Of a stretch of DNA of 64,000 bases, positions 45,955 to 57,418 are shown one piece after another. The DNA is taken from positions 1,511,001-1,575,000 of the forward strand of contig WPIO01000058.1 of assembly GCA_009760855.2 (NCBI GenBank). The letters are read 5' to 3'. Source of the DNA: Cristatella mucedo. Taxonomy: Eukaryota > Bryozoa > Phylactolaemata > Cristatellidae. The notes under the pieces were generated by a model. That model was not told the origin of the DNA. It worked only from the letters and a program-made list of their open reading frames with translations, and did no database searches. Every line of letters begins with the position of its first letter. Positions within the stretch are counted from its first letter, which is position 1. Made by a program: the position numbers and the translations under genes.

Positions 45955-46505
45955 GTAAGCAAGCCACTGGGCTATTCGGAGTCACGAAGCGTTGGTATGC
46001 CTTATGTTTACGTCCCGTGCTGCCCCTCCATGCCTTGAGGTTGTCTTGGAAGCATGATTCCTTCCTCTCCCCCCCCCCGCAAGAGGGCCTTACTTGCAGA
46101 GCGCACTGTATGCCACTATCAGAAACCAACAGGAGTTGTCCACCGATTGCCAGGCCTTCGATGACTTGCCACAGTGGTCGATGGCTTGCCATGTGGTGGT
46201 GATTGGCTTGGCTCTGGGCTGCAATCATAGCGCGGCACATTTTCTTCTTAAAGCAAGGCGTGAATTTTCCAGCGCTAAAGCCCCGAGCTGGCCACGTCCG
46301 AAACAGTGTGTTATAGGCTGCTTGGGTCTCCTGGAAACTAGGACAAAATGACCTTATTTAAAATCTGCAACGATCAGTGGCTCGGGATTGAGGACCGATG
46401 GGTGGGTTGTTTGATGTAGTCTATAACCTCAGTGAGGATAGTTATCATGACTTGAGTTTTTTCTTCTGTCCGGTAGGTCCCATCTTCTAACAATATTTCT
46501 TGTTA

Positions 46506-46655
46506 GCTGGATTGGTCCAGAGGTTAAGGTGCTCGCCCCGACCAAGGTCTGCTTGAGGTCGTGGGGTCGAGCCCCGAGGCGTATGCAAAGCTCCTGAATA
46601 GAAACTAAGTTTTCTGGGGCCCTATGCAAAGGAATTATATATTATATAGTTTTTA
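46506..46655 (+). mobile_element. SINE2 in SNX13 intron 3
   Basis: TGGATTGGTCCAGAGGTTAAGG head, GCCCCGACCAAGGTCTGC, B box GGGGTCGAGCCCCGAGG, and the tail CTCCTGAATAGAAACTAAGT with TTTTCTGGGGCCCTATGC. Confidence 0.9.
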
Positions 46656-47040
46656 ATCGATTCCCATCCAGAAAAGGTGGTGTGTAGAAGGAAATTTAGT
46701 GCACTTAGGGTGCAATACAAATGTTATGCTATTACCATTATTATTATTGTAATGCTGTAGAGCGTTGATTTATTAATGTACCCATACCTTTTGATGCTTT
46801 TAGGTTTCCATATTGTATGTGTCTTCCCGGCTTTGCATAACTCTTGTTGCAAGTGGCATTCATGGTTTTGAAATGGACATTTGGCAGTGCCACACTGTCG
46901 TTTATTCTCATACTGTATGTTCGAGGACCTAATTACTAAGGTTACAGATTTCGCACTAAATAGTTTGAGGCGTCGTACTGTGTTGCCTCTGTGTTCCTAT
47001 TCGTGCGTCTTCTTTGCCATTCGTGATCACTTTCTTGCAG

Positions 47041-47162
47041 ATTATGGAATATATCTTTCGGGATTATATCCACAGTTGGCACATGGGCATAAGCAGCGAC
47101 ACGCACTTCCCAGTGGAGCTCAGAGAAACGCTACGTGCTGCAATAGTTGCCTTTGCTACTCA
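47041..47162 (+). CDS. SNX13: SNX13 exon 4 (PXA domain, Y-x-x-R-D-Y-I motif)
   Basis: Acceptor ATCACTTTCTTGCAG, donor GCTACTCA|GTGAGT, ending in phase 2. It encodes I-M-E-Y-I-F-R-D-Y-I-H-S-W (103-115), the most conserved PXA motif (Y-x-x-R-D-Y-[IV]-x-x-W), then E-L-R-E-T-L-R-A-A-I-V-A-F-A-T, equivalent to the E-I-R-Q-T-L-Q-N-A-L-I-x-F-A-T helix of SNX13. Confidence 0.95.
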
Positions 47163-47295
47163 GTGAGTACTTCTTTGGTTTGCTAGCAGTGCACATTCTG
47201 CCTCGAGTGTGTGAAATTTGCAGTAAATCGTGATTTGATTGAATTATGATTAAAAATTTGAAATGTCAAATTTGGTGCATGACACTTCTTGCTCT

Positions 47296-47400
47296 TAATG
47301 ATAATAACAATACATCTGATATAGCCCTCTCAGAGAATTCAATCTCTCTCTCTCTCTCTTTCTCCAGGCACTTTACGATTGAACTCTTGCCTTCCTTGTC
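47296..47400 (-). mobile_element. LINE A tail with a CT expansion
   Basis: TGATAATAACAATACATCTG, ATATAGCCCTCTCAGAGAAT and TCCAGGCACTTTACG form the tail. Its CAATCTCTTTCT box has grown into a (CT)n run. Confidence 0.8.
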
Positions 47401-47699
47401 CCGGCTCTTAACCAGGGTTATTGACTTAACTTGGTTATTGACTAATATTTGTCTCCTTAGTTTGCTATCTGTGAATGAATGTGTAACTCATGCCCGATCA
47501 CATGCTTGCCGGATTGCTTGTACATATGTGGTCGCGCATAGACACTCGTATACACGCCAGCTCTTGCCTGCTTACAGGCTACCATCATGCATGCTACCAC
47601 CGAGGTTCTCACTTTGTTTTTATCTTATTTTGTGCTCATCCTTGATGGGCCTACGTCTGAAGCAGCATTTTGCATTGCTAGCTGTGTCGGGCTTTATTT

Positions 47700-47775
47700 T
47701 CCAGTGCAACGGTTAGTGATAGCCATTAAGGCTTTTCTGCTGCTTTAAAATTGAGGCTGTTAAGGCCGAAGTCTG
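47700..47775 (+). mobile_element. SINE1 body fragment
   Basis: GTGATAGCCATTAAGGCTTT, TCTGCTGCTTTAAAATTGAG and GCTGTTAAGGCC match the 3' half of SINE1. Head and first hairpin are missing. Confidence 0.6.
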
Positions 47776-48339
47776 AGGAGTTTTGGGAGCTGTATCCCCA
47801 CCAATATGTGGTTTATTCCCTCCTAGCATATTTGTTAACCATTCATATCGACTGATGGAGCAATTGCCATGCAAATTGGCACAAGCAACAAGGGCAACTT
47901 CCAAGGGCAACAAAAGCCATCTTCTGATGTAATCATGATTACGATATCTGATGTGACCATGGCTTATGTAACCATGACTGTGATAAGCTACCGTTCATTG
48001 TACTCCCCTCTTCCATATCGACTATCTTACGAAAGGTTACTTGTCCTCACCATTTACCCTATCTTCTGCTTGCATCGATGTCCTGTTGGGTTTCTTCAAT
48101 ACCTTTTTCTTCCCAGCAGCTTCCAGCAGCTTTCATGAAGTGCCAGGTGAGCTAGATCAGAGGAGAAGTTAGGTCGAGCAATCTTAGTTCAAGTGCTGAT
48201 GTCTCTTAGAGGGTATGCAAAATACTTCATGTAAAGGTGGTGCTGGTCAATTAACCCATCGTGTACCAATACAACTACTCCCACAATTGATAGCTAGTTA
48301 GAAAAAAGAAAACATGAAGTTCTTTGGCATTCCGCTAGG

Positions 48340-48520
48340 CCATAGTCTAGCGGTTAGGTGCTCACACTTCACGAGCGTAAGGTGCTTGCACATCGTGAAC
48401 CAGGTCGTGGCTTTAAATCCTGCATCAGGCAACCCTTTATTGCCTCTGCAATGGTGGTGGTAGCCCGTGAGGGTCTTTTCTTATGTCGCTATATAAATGA
48501 TGGTGTTTAATCAGCTGTAT
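48340..48520 (+). mobile_element. SINE1-body element with a different tRNA head
   Basis: The head reads CATAGTCTAGCGGTTAGGTG (A box), ACACTTCACGAGCGTAAGG and a degenerate B box (GTGGCTTTAAATCCTGC). The body from AACCCTTTATTGCCTCTGCA to GGTGTTTAATCAGCTG is that of SINE1, but the head is closer to that of SINE2. A short second relic follows at 48545-48615 (CTCTACATAAATGAGGCAGC). Confidence 0.75.
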
Positions 48521-49384
48521 TTGATTGTAGGACTGACCCGGATTCTGGGTTTTACTCCTGCTGCATACAATGCATTATTTCCAGCTCTACATAAATGAGG
48601 CAGCTGAATAAGCTAATCTTGGGCTTGTTATTATGGTAGTCAAATAATAGAAGAATATGAACTGTTACTCTTCATCGAGTGACTTAACTGTAGCTGCAGT
48701 TTATAGTTAGGAATGAAATTAAAAAAACCCGTGCCATTGCTCGTGATTATTATTGCTAGAATCAAAGTCAATGACAATCTTCTATATTGGAGTAGATATC
48801 CGTGCATAGCTCACTATGCCCTTTATCCTGCTCTCTAGGTTCAGATGTTTATACAATGTTATGGTACAAATCTGCAGTGTCATTACAATTATTGTCATCT
48901 ATATTTATTTAGTATTGATTAATAATTAATATTAATATTGATATCGATATTTACTTAAAATTTATTGTTATCGATAACTGCCTAGCCTGTGAAAACAGAA
49001 AGGTTAGGTCTGCCAATGAATGTTACCAGCAGCCCAGAGTTGTCGGAAACACCTGACATCCCCCATTCTTCCAATGCAATGCAATCATAGAAACAACTTC
49101 TGGCTCGGTTGGCTGCATTTTCTAGTAGTGGATCAGAGGTGAGGCAGTGTGTCGGAACCCAGGAACTTGTGCTGACTAATGGAACCAACCGTAGTGTGGT
49201 CACCACCAATGGTTTAGCTTGCCCGGTCATCAAAGGAAATCTTCCACTGCATAGACAATTTCACACAGGCCGTATGCCTATCTGTATGATTTGAATTGTG
49301 GTTGACTATTCTGCTGGGTCGCTCAACGACCTACATTTTTCGCCCTCATCTACAGGCTGGGCAGCTCTATCTTTAAAGTGGCCC

Positions 49385-49610
49385 TGGCAGCCATAGCGTG
49401 GCAGCAGCACCAGCAGACAATAGCAATAGCAGATGCAGCAGACAGCCACTGTGGCACACAGCTTCAAACGTGCATCAGCTGCAGCAGGCGCAAAAAGCAA
49501 TAGAAGCAGCTGCATGCAGCGGCCGTAGTAGCTGACACGGCAGCTGGTGAAGACAGCTACACCAATAGTCGCTGGCAATTGCAGAAGCAGCAGCACCTGC
49601 AGCAGACGTG
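49385..49610 (+). repeat. Degenerate CAG-rich region
   Basis: Scattered CAGCAG blocks (49402-49445, 49475-49510, 49583-49605) are mixed with other triplets. Open frames exist in the complement but have no recognisable domain; it is treated as low-complexity intron sequence. Confidence 0.7.
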
Positions 49611-49677
49611 GCTGTGGCTTTGCTACTACTCCTTGCATGCCTTGCGAATGCCGTGTAATAAGCAGGACTGCTATAAA

Positions 49678-49845
49678 ACCCTAGCTGATTAAACAGCCTC
49701 TTTTTGTATAGCGACAGAAGAGCCTTTATGGCTATCACCACCGCTTGCAGTGGCGATAAAGAATCGCCCACCGCAGGAATCGAACCCACGACCTCGGGAC
49801 CGAGGTCGTGAAAGCAACCGCCTTACCTAGTGTGCCATCACAGTG
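49678..49845 (-). mobile_element. SINE1, minus strand, close to consensus
   Basis: The complement gives TGTGATGGCACACTAGGTAA, ACGACCTCGGTCCCGAGGTC, GTGGGTTCGATTCCTGCGG, ATTCTTTATCGCCACTGCAA and CTATACAAAAAGAGGCTGTT. It is about 140 bases upstream of SNX13 exon 5. Confidence 0.95.
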
Positions 49846-49982
49846 CACTGCTTGCTGTGAAGCACGTGTGCGTGGTGGAGAGCGCTGTGGCAATTTTGTC
49901 GTGCCGCACCGAAGGGCTGTCGGGCCGTGGCTGCGGCGCAGAGGCTTGGCATGCATCTTCATCACACTGGGCGTCGCTGCAG

Positions 49983-50116
49983 GGCTAAGAGCACCAGCTG
50001 GGTGCCCTACATCACCGGAGGACTGGTGGACGAAGTGGCGTCGCACATCAAGCTCTACAGGCAAGCAGAAGAGGCTGTGAAGAAGGAGAGCAAGAGCTAC
50101 GCCGGAGCCATGCCAG
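49983..50116 (+). CDS. SNX13: SNX13 exon 5 (PXA domain)
   Basis: Acceptor GGGCGTCGCTGCAG, donor ATGCCAG|GTGCGG. One base completes Gln143, then A-K-S-T-S-W-V-P-Y-I-T-G-G-L-V-D-E-V-A-S (144-163) and H-I-K-L-Y-R-Q-A-E. This follows S-K-x-x-D-W-x-P-Y-x-T-x-x-[IL]-V-D-D and H-[LI]-x-[LV]-[YF]-R-x-A-[EQ] of SNX13. It ends in phase 1. A SINE1 lies about 140 bases upstream on the other strand. Confidence 0.94.
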
Positions 50117-51095
50117 GTGCGGCCGCCCGACTGTTGAGATAGGCTGCTGCCAGGCGGAGTCACCGCTGCTGCTGCCGACCATAGCTACCTTCCCAGCCCC
50201 TGTTCGAGTGGCCATGCAACCCAGCGCACAGCCCTTCCTCCCCCCATCAATTGCTTATGGGTTTCTTTTTGGTTAAAGACTTTCCTATTTAGTGCCCAAA
50301 CGTTCGGAGCCGGTCCCTCGACTGGAGGCAAGTGAGTTCGGATGCTAAATAAATAGCCCGAAATTAGGTGGCTCTGCTTAGCTGTGCTCCTGTGATGCCT
50401 TAGGCTATAGCCGACCACGGCACCGTAGGCAGCTACTTGTACTCTAACCGAGGTGATGGGCATTATTTTCTAGTTTCGGTTTTTACCAGCATGCTGGTAC
50501 TAGAGAATGAAAGCCAGCTAGCCTGGAGTGCTAGCAAGTGGCAGTCTGTCTGACTTCACCAAACTTGACACCATTTGGGACTCAATACCTTTCCTGATGT
50601 GGCTTTCATTGTGCAAGTTGGGCGGGCTGCCATATTGTCATTTTTGGTCATTGATATGACCTGCCTAAACCAGACGTCATGAACGCTATCGTTTTGCCGG
50701 CGAATAGTTGATGCTGAGTCACTGGCAGATGTAAGTGAATGCGGAACCTAAGTGAGTAGATGCCAAGTATTAAAGAATGCACATGATCTTGGATGTGTGT
50801 TTGATGCAAGCCCATTTCTAAGTGGTTTCGAGGTCTTGGCAGATGCTAGTGCCACAACTACCTAATGCTGTTTGGTATGTGACTAGCGCTTGCATCATCA
50901 TTATCTTTGCCGTCATCACCGGCACCAGTAGCAGCAGCGACATGCCTGGCACCTGTGGTCTGGGCTTGATGCAAAACAGTGCTCCTTTATTTTCAGGTAA
51001 AACTCATTGAATTGCAGATTGATGCATAGCTAGCTGCCAGTATTGATTATACTCGGATGAGTTGTATAGCTTACTGCATAGCTTGCAATATTGTT

Positions 51096-51262
51096 GAGCC
51101 GTGATGGCTCACTAGGTAAGGTGGTTGCTTTTCACGACCTCGGCCCTGAGGTCGTAGGTTCGAATCCAGTGGTGGACGATCCTTTATCGCCACTTCAAGC
51201 GGTGGTGATAGCCCTAAAGGCTCTTCTGTTGCTATAAAAAGAGGCTGTTGAATTAGCTAGTA
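51096..51262 (+). mobile_element. SINE1, plus strand
   Basis: GCCGTGATGGCTCACTAGGT, CACGACCTCGGCCCTGAGGT, B box GGTTCGAATCC, body CGCCACTTCAAGCGGTGGTG, and the end AAAGAGGCTGTTGAATTAGC. It lies in SNX13 intron 5. Confidence 0.93.
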
Positions 51263-51509
51263 TTTGTATTTATTTGTAGCATTAGTCCTTCTCATAATTT
51301 TGCATCGTTCGACCCTACACTGCTCCTTCAACCCACTTCAGCATTTTTTTCATTCTTCCTTTTTGCTTAAACAATCCAGCAGTCTCAAATACTCTAATAT
51401 GTTATGTTCTTTCATGACCAAGGCCTGTTCGGACTATGTTATGCTGGCCAGGTCAGCTTCTCTTAAGCCTGCCACTAGCCCATCTGATAGCTAAAGTCCT
51501 AAGCGATGT

Positions 51510-51511
51510 GC

Positions 51512-51542
<31 letters not shown>

Positions 51543-51555
51543 CACGTGTGTGTGC
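51510..51555 (+). repeat. (TG)n microsatellite
   Basis: About 15 pure TG units, then GCACGTGTGTGTGC. Confidence 0.95.
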
Positions 51556-51812
51556 ATTGTGTGCTTACTGCATTTCGGCCAGCAGGCGATTCGGCAGTTG
51601 CTCAGCAGCTTTTTTGTCAGTAGTTTCTCAGCTGAAAATGGTTTACTTAGCTCTACTGAGCTAAAGCCAGCATTTTTTTCAGATTACCACCTCTTATTTT
51701 TACGCTTGCAGAAGTAACTGTCAAGTGACTGGCAGTAGGATGGCTTACCTTATTCCATTATGCCCGTGACGATACCGGCTGCCGATAGTGTGCATTTAAT
51801 TTTGGGTTTCAG

Positions 51813-51920
51813 ATGCCAAGTTTAATGAGAAACTGGAGTCCAAGTTTTTCGACCTCGAGACTGATATGGAGAATAATTTGTGCAGAGACTTGATTTGCAC
51901 TCAAAAGAACGACAGAAAAC
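51813..51920 (+). CDS. SNX13: SNX13 exon 6 (PXA domain)
   Basis: Acceptor TTAATTTTGGGTTTCAG, donor AGAAAAC|GTTAGT. It encodes K-L-E-S-K-F-F-D-L-E-T-D-M-E (194-207) and C-R-D-L-I-C-T-Q-K-N-D-R-K, matching F-F-[ED]-[VL]-E-x-x-M-E-x-x-x-C-R-D-L-[VI]-C-T of SNX13. It starts and ends in phase 1. The donor GTTAGT is a little weaker than the others. Confidence 0.94.
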
Positions 51921-53027
51921 GTTAGTACGAACTTGGCTTTTATTAGTGAAAATGTTAGTATGGGCATGCATGACTTGTATGTCCTACCGTAATCGTTTAA
52001 CCACTGCCAAGCAGTTTGTTTTCGAAGCGTATTGCGTTTGTCAGGCTGAAGTAGCCGAAAATCTGGAATCTGAGCTGCCTCGGCAGTGCTGGACAACGGA
52101 CTCCGCTATGCCTGTAAATGCCGTTCGCTTATGCACCGTGGCAATTTTTTCATATTCCTTGCACTCTAAGGGTTTAGCAGTTCAGTCAGCCCTTACCATG
52201 TACACCGATGTTCATGGCCGAGTCGTTGAGTCTCAGTTAAGTATGTAAATCTGACTGTGCACAAAAGCTTAAGTCGTTGGCTATACTGGCAGTTGACCTA
52301 AGTTTGCATTGCGAATACTATTTAGGAACTTTTGCATGCATTGCTATTAAAATGGATAGAAGGCTAGACCTATCAGCTTCTTTTTATTTTTGAACTTTAT
52401 CTGCCACGTGTCTGTTGCACCTTAGAAGAGCTACCATAGCATTTAATTGTGCTGCAAAGTTCTGCCAAACGGAGCATGTTGAGTGCAGCCATGAGCTGGT
52501 TGTTTGCTTAGCTTGCTATGTTGTCAACTTTGCTGCAGGCAAAAATGCTGTGGAGTAGAGCACCACGAGACGCCGAAGTGCCCCTGGTGTTTGCTTGGCA
52601 GTGTACAATTATGTCTGAGCTGTCCATTTCATTCCGGAAATTTATGCAAGCCTTTGAGACCTACCTTTTTCATGGTAGTTGTATGTGGTCGGGCATGTAT
52701 CCGATAACGACAGCAATTGTTGCTAACGTTAAAAATTAATAGTGTAGAGCTTTGAGTTTAAAAAAGTAATTTTTAAATGGTAGTGAAACAGTAAGTTGTT
52801 GGTTGATTTTGATCACTTAGCATTTTTGTTTGAGTTCTCCAGGCCCTATCACACTATTCAGACTCGTTACTTGCTGCTTGCTAATAGTTAGCAAGTGCAT
52901 TCGCTAGTAAGAGAATCTATACATTACGTGGGAGAGGTGATGAACCACATTGCTGGCAGGCATTTTCAGTCATTATATGGGTTTGGCAAACTCGGACGTA
53001 CTTTTGGGATGATTTGTTCAGGCTGTA

Positions 53028-53955
53028 ATAATAATAATAATAATAATACATTTGCATAGCACCCTCAGAGAACTAAATCTCTTTCTAGGCACCGCATATG
53101 CTCTACAGGAAGTGTGATCGAATGGTTAGTGGTAGCATGCTCAATGTCAGCAAGCATAACATGGTTAAAGGCGACATGCATAGGGCAGTAGGTAAATATG
53201 GTTAGTGGCTGCGTGCATTGTCAACATGCATAAGCACGTAAAGGACGAATCACAAGGACCCTCTCAATGTTATGATAAAAAGCATGTTTGTTTTAGCTTC
53301 TTTTTAAGTGTCAAGTCAGGGTATTCGTTATGTCAGTCAGGAGTGAGGTCCAGTCTTTGGGAGCATACGAACTAAAGGTAATGTCTCCAAAGGGTTTGAG
53401 GTTTGTACTAGGTATAGCTAAACGATTTGATTCAGAAAATCAGGTGGTACTCTGTTTGGATTTGTGGGGAAGTAGTTGTTACAGGTTGGCAGGAGCCGGA
53501 GAATGAAGAGACCCAAAAGTGAGTGACAGAACTTTGTAGTCGATGTGCTGCTTGATTGGGAGCCAGTGCAAGTCGGCTAGAAGGGGTTTGATGTGGCAGT
53601 TGTGCCCTTCACGCCAGACAGGCCTAGCTACAGCGTTTTGCATTAGCTGCAAGCACATGCTTGCACAGGCTTGTAGACCAGCAAGCAGTTAGTTGCAGAA
53701 GTCGAGACGCGATGTCAGTAACGCATGGATCAACATGGATGCAGTATCCCTGTTTAATCAAGCTCAATTTTTGCAATGTTATGGAGCTGAAAGTATACCG
53801 ATTTGACTGTGGAGCTGATGTAATCGTCTCGTAAAGGTCACTCTGGAACAGCATGCCTTGATTTCGAGCAGATGCAGCAGGAGATACACTGACTGAGCTT
53901 ATTTTGAGTGTCAATTTTTACAATTTCCAGGTCACTCTTGATTGTCTCATAACTA
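53028..53955 (-). pseudogene. LINE A copy in SNX13 intron 6, minus strand
   Basis: The (ATA)n tail at 53028, the 3' untranslated region, and coding boxes: GGGAGCATACGAACTAAAGG, GGGAGCCAGTGCAAGTCGGC and GAGCTGATGTAATCGTCTC. The frame 53624-53914 covers the Q-S-D-L block. It stops near 53955, 5'-truncated. Confidence 0.85.
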
Positions 53956-54075
53956 GAAAGATAAAAGAAAACAACCAGCGCTGGATGTGTGCTATGCTTT
54001 TTTTTCTGTGCATGCAATGGTCATTCTGTCATTTATTTTCTTGTCTGCATTGATTTCGAGGTTTTTTTATTTTAG

Positions 54076-54164
54076 ACTATTTGCAAAATTTGTCTGAAGC
54101 ATTGCTATTCCTGCTGCTCCCTCAGTCCAGTTTTGACTGCAGGATCTTGCGCTACCTCGCTCGA
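54076..54164 (+). CDS. SNX13: SNX13 exon 7 (PXA domain, L-L-L-P motif)
   Basis: Acceptor TTTTTTTATTTTAG, donor GCTCGA|GTAAGT, ending in phase 0. It encodes H-Y-L-Q-N-L-S-E-A-L-L-F-L-L-L-P (224-239) then I-L-R-Y-L-A-R, matching F-L-R-D-L-x-E-x-L-L-Y-L-L-L-P and [IPL]-x-R-[YF]-x-x-R-E of the SNX13 group. Confidence 0.95.
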
Positions 54165-55019
54165 GTAAGTGAATACTCTGTTGACCACAAAACGCCTGCG
54201 CTTGCTGAACCAAATTTAGTTTTTAGGTTATCTTTTGTTGCGTATGATGCAGTTGTTGTGCTCTCGAACACATGTGCCATGTGCGTTGCCTCAGCACTAG
54301 TGCAGCTAGTCTTTGGACTGTTATTTTTTTACCTGCATGCACTTCTGTTGACGTACTTACATGATTCGGTGTGTTTGTGGGAGGGGGGTTCTCACTTAAG
54401 AACACTGGAACGTTAGGAATCGGGAGCCGTCGGTTTGTATTTAGGCGTGCAGCGCTGCAGGGGCAGCTGCTTGTCCTTGCGTTAAAATTGCAAGCATGCC
54501 GACAGCCTAGTATTGAATATGCTGCCACCGCCCAAGTTGGAAACCATCACGCAAACTTGCTCGTTGAACTCAAACTACAATTATATTGTCAATGTAGCTC
54601 TCTTCCTGAAATCGTAAAAATAACTCACCGTTATTTGTGCTTGTTCTGAAAATGGGTGAGCAGGTCTTGAAATGCGAGCTTACTGGCACGTCAAAGTCAA
54701 GTATCATTGTGAAGACGCTGTTTATTTTAATACTAGCACCTTGCTCACCACATGCTGCAGGTGGAAAGTACACCTGCGGTCAGAAACCATTTAAAGGTGG
54801 AACACTTCAAGACTACCTGAGATGGAACTAGTGCAGTCTCTCGAGAACTCTAATAAATAGCGAGACACGATTTAAACCACCAAGTTTGCACCAACTTGAT
54901 ACTTTTGACACCTGCGGCTGTGTGCAGAAAGAAAAATATTGAGCTGGACATATTTGTTCACTTTAAATTCACAAGTGTGTATATGCTGCCAGTCTATTAG
55001 TCTGTCTGCTGTCTAAAAT

Positions 55020-55115
55020 CCTTCCAATATCTTATATATTTAAAATATTAGATATTAGATATTAAATATCTTAGATATATATCTTAGATATCTTATATTA
55101 TAAGATAATAATTTT
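55020..55115. repeat. AT-rich low-complexity with short palindromes
   Basis: Repeated TTAGATAT and ATATCTTA motifs over about 95 bases. Possible imperfect hairpins; no other feature. Confidence 0.8.
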
Positions 55116-55445
55116 TAAGCTTTAAAATAGCAGAACGAAAAGGACATGGGCTGTCAGTGTTGCCCCTTTTGGTTGGTAAAAACCGTATCGTTTTGATCGT
55201 ACTGAGGCCGAGATCGAACATTGGTCTGCTGGGCAGGCTTCGTGCATGTTATTGCCTTATTCGTGTATCAGTGCGGTCTCACCTCCAGCTCATTGTTACA
55301 TGCTTTATGACTGAGCTTTGACTGTTTTTGCAGCAGCTCTCTGTGTTCTAAATATTTTCTCATCTATCGGCCGTCGCCTGAGGTTGCTGCAGCTTCGAGC
55401 TGATGGTTCGTGATGTTTGGCTATGTTGCCTTTGCATCTCTGCAG

Positions 55446-55529
55446 GAAATTCTGGTTAATGCCGTCTTCGATCCGACCGTTGACCTACTTACGGATCCTG
55501 ATTACGTCAATCAGTGCATCATATGGACG
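55446..55529 (+). CDS. SNX13: SNX13 exon 8 (end of PXA domain)
   Basis: Acceptor TTTGCATCTCTGCAG, donor TGGACG|GTGAGC, 28 codons in phase 0. It encodes E-I-L-V-N-A-V-F-D-P (254-263) and L-T-D-P-D-Y-V-N-Q (268-276), followed by an I-I-W. This is the closing PXA signature E-[IV]-L-x-x-x-[IV]-x-x-P-x-[IV]-x-x-L-[ST]-D-P-D-Y-[IV]-N-Q. Confidence 0.95.
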
Positions 55530-55725
55530 GTGAGCTGCTGCTGGCTGCATTGCTGAAAATGTATTGCATCTCATATCATCCAGGCCGTTGAGTCCTCTGT
55601 GTCGTAATGCAAGATTTATTCGAGCAGTGTCGATATGTTCGGCTTTACTTTCCTCCCAGTCGCCTGCTCTGTGATGGTTCGAGTGTACTCTCACTATGAT
55701 GCCGGCTCGGCTGCTTTTAATTCAG

Positions 55726-55867
55726 GCAGAGGACAGCGCTTTCAATCGCGAGAGCTTTCTCAGCGCCGTGAAGATTTCTGATTCTGTTGAGGAGCTAACT
55801 GCCGTCCTTGAGAAAATTGAACACGAGTCTGCGCTACATCGATCCCACGACAAAGGTGGTGCCAATG
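55726..55867 (+). CDS. SNX13: SNX13 exon 9 (post-PXA helix)
   Basis: Acceptor CTGCTTTTAATTCAG, donor GCCAATG|GTAAGC, starting phase 0 and ending phase 1. It encodes E-S-F-L-S-A-V-K-I-S-D-S-V-E-E-L (residues 290-305) then L-E-K-I-E-H-E, matching [EY]-x-F-x-x-[IV]-[IK]-x-[ST]-[DN]-[SN]-[IV]-x-E-L-E-A-V-x-x-K of SNX13. The next exon, expected to contain N-S-L-L-x-V-K-K, was not seen in the remaining 8 kb. Confidence 0.93.
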
Positions 55868-56405
55868 GTAAGCTTTTCGTAGAGTGAGGATGTGTCATTG
55901 CGTTAAACGCTTTGTTGGATGGAGTGGTCTATTAAAGTTTGCCAACTCGTTTAGTCTCTTGCCTCGTCCTGTCCATGTCGATTAATCAAGCATACTGCCA
56001 CGAACTTACAGCTGGGGCACATGCTATCACGATACTCATGCGATCATGCTGCAGTAATTCGTGCACCCAGGCGTCAGTATAAACGGAAGCTTGTTTTCAC
56101 GCTAGTGGAAGGGGTATCATTGCCTCGGTTGGCTGCACACGTATCGTTGACATTTCACCATAGCTCAGAAGAGCCGTTAGTTGTGAAGATCTAGTTGGTT
56201 GGCTTCGTTATGTGAACTGGTCGTTTTCCATGTGAAGTTCATTTTTATTTATTGCCAAACTTGGTCTATGACAGTACCTCTTTGCCATAGCCACAAGGTA
56301 CTGGGTAGATCCATATTCATAGTGGCTATTTCTGATTGGTGCTGCCACTTTGCTCACTGCATCGACGTTTGCTGGTAGCAATAAAGGAGACTTACAGAGC
56401 TAAAA
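55868..56405. other. SNX13 intron after exon 9, nothing recognised
   Basis: AT-rich sequence without repeat matches. The next SNX13 exon should begin with two bases to complete the split codon; none was seen up to the window end. Confidence 0.45.
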
Positions 56406-56580
56406 AGTGTTCTAGCTGATTTAGAAGCCTCTTTTATATAGCGACAGGAGAGCCTTTACGGCTTTCACCACCGCTTGCAGCAGCAATAAAGAATCGCCCA
56501 ACGCATGATTCGAACCCCCCCCACCTCGTGACTGAGGTCATGAATAGCAACCACCTTACCTAGTGTGTCATCACGGCTCA
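56406..56580 (-). mobile_element. SINE1, minus strand
   Basis: The complement has GTGAGCCGTGATGACACACT, ATTCATGACCTCAGTCACGA, a C-run in the B-box region, and AGGCTTCTAAATCAGCTAG. More mutated than the copy at 49678. Confidence 0.9.
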
Positions 56581-57418
56581 CCACAGAGCTAGCCACTGGG
56601 CAACGATTGCTAATGAGTTCCTGTGCATATTTGATAGGAGGTAGTATCCTGCCAACAGCTACTGCTGTCAAATGCTTGGCAAGCATGTCGCAAGCACATA
56701 CAAGGCATATGCCAGCTCAGTATCACAATGGCAGCTGCATCGGTGGCAAAGCACTTTAGGTTCATGCTCTTAGCACACATGGACATTGCACAGCTGCTGC
56801 TGTATACTGTACTCCACTGCATATTGCCAACATTTTCTCATTCACTTCTATTTTTAGTTTAAGTAAAATGGTTTCATCCGAAACACTATATCACATTTTA
56901 TTTTATACTTATACTTTATATCAAGTTTTATTTTGCAATTTCGTATGCATCAAATATATGGAATATGGCCACTACTACCCACAAACTTAGCTTTTATGAG
57001 CAGGACATTTGCTAAATCATATATGTACTTATTTTCTAAAACATGCAGATGTACCTATGGCCAAATGTATAGGTCTAAATGGAAATTTTTTATTTTTAGA
57101 TGCATTGTATTTGTTGTACATTATCTGACTAATAAATTATATTGTAGCCGAACATGAATTTCCATAAACATATATAAATACAATTCCATATGCTATATTT
57201 GTAGTTGATTTTCAATATTTGTCTGCCTTTATTGTGCATCACTATGCGAAGTCATTGAGGCAAGGTATTCCTAAGTTGTTATATGCATTAGAACATCATA
57301 ATGATTACTTCATATCGATCCTTTTCCATTATATAAATAGCAAGTATGCATGAACCCTAATCCCTTCTGTTTAGTTTAGTTCCAGCTGCTTGAGTATATA
57401 CATGCATGCATTTTCTTA

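Larger units (their letters stand above)
45347..55867 (+). other. SNX13: Gene span: SNX13 orthologue, first nine exons, 3' part not found
   Basis: Nine exons (45347-45465, 45628-45727, 45868-45954, 47041-47162, 49983-50116, 51813-51920, 54076-54164, 55446-55529, 55726-55867) join in frame into about 328 residues, collinear with the N-terminal third of SNX13 (about 950-970 residues in vertebrates). Order: two hydrophobic segments (about residues 7-48), a G-K-x-x-S linker, the PXA domain from K-R-L-T-G (88) to about 281, then the post-PXA helix. Family knowledge: SNX13 belongs to the SNX13/14/19/25 group (TM-PXA-RGS-PX-nexin C), anchored in the ER and working at ER-endosome/lysosome and lipid-droplet contacts. 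The RGS, PX and nexin-C exons are expected further 3'. SNX14 and SNX25 fit less well, because the exon 6 to exon 9 sequence follows the SNX13 pattern closely. Confidence 0.9.
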
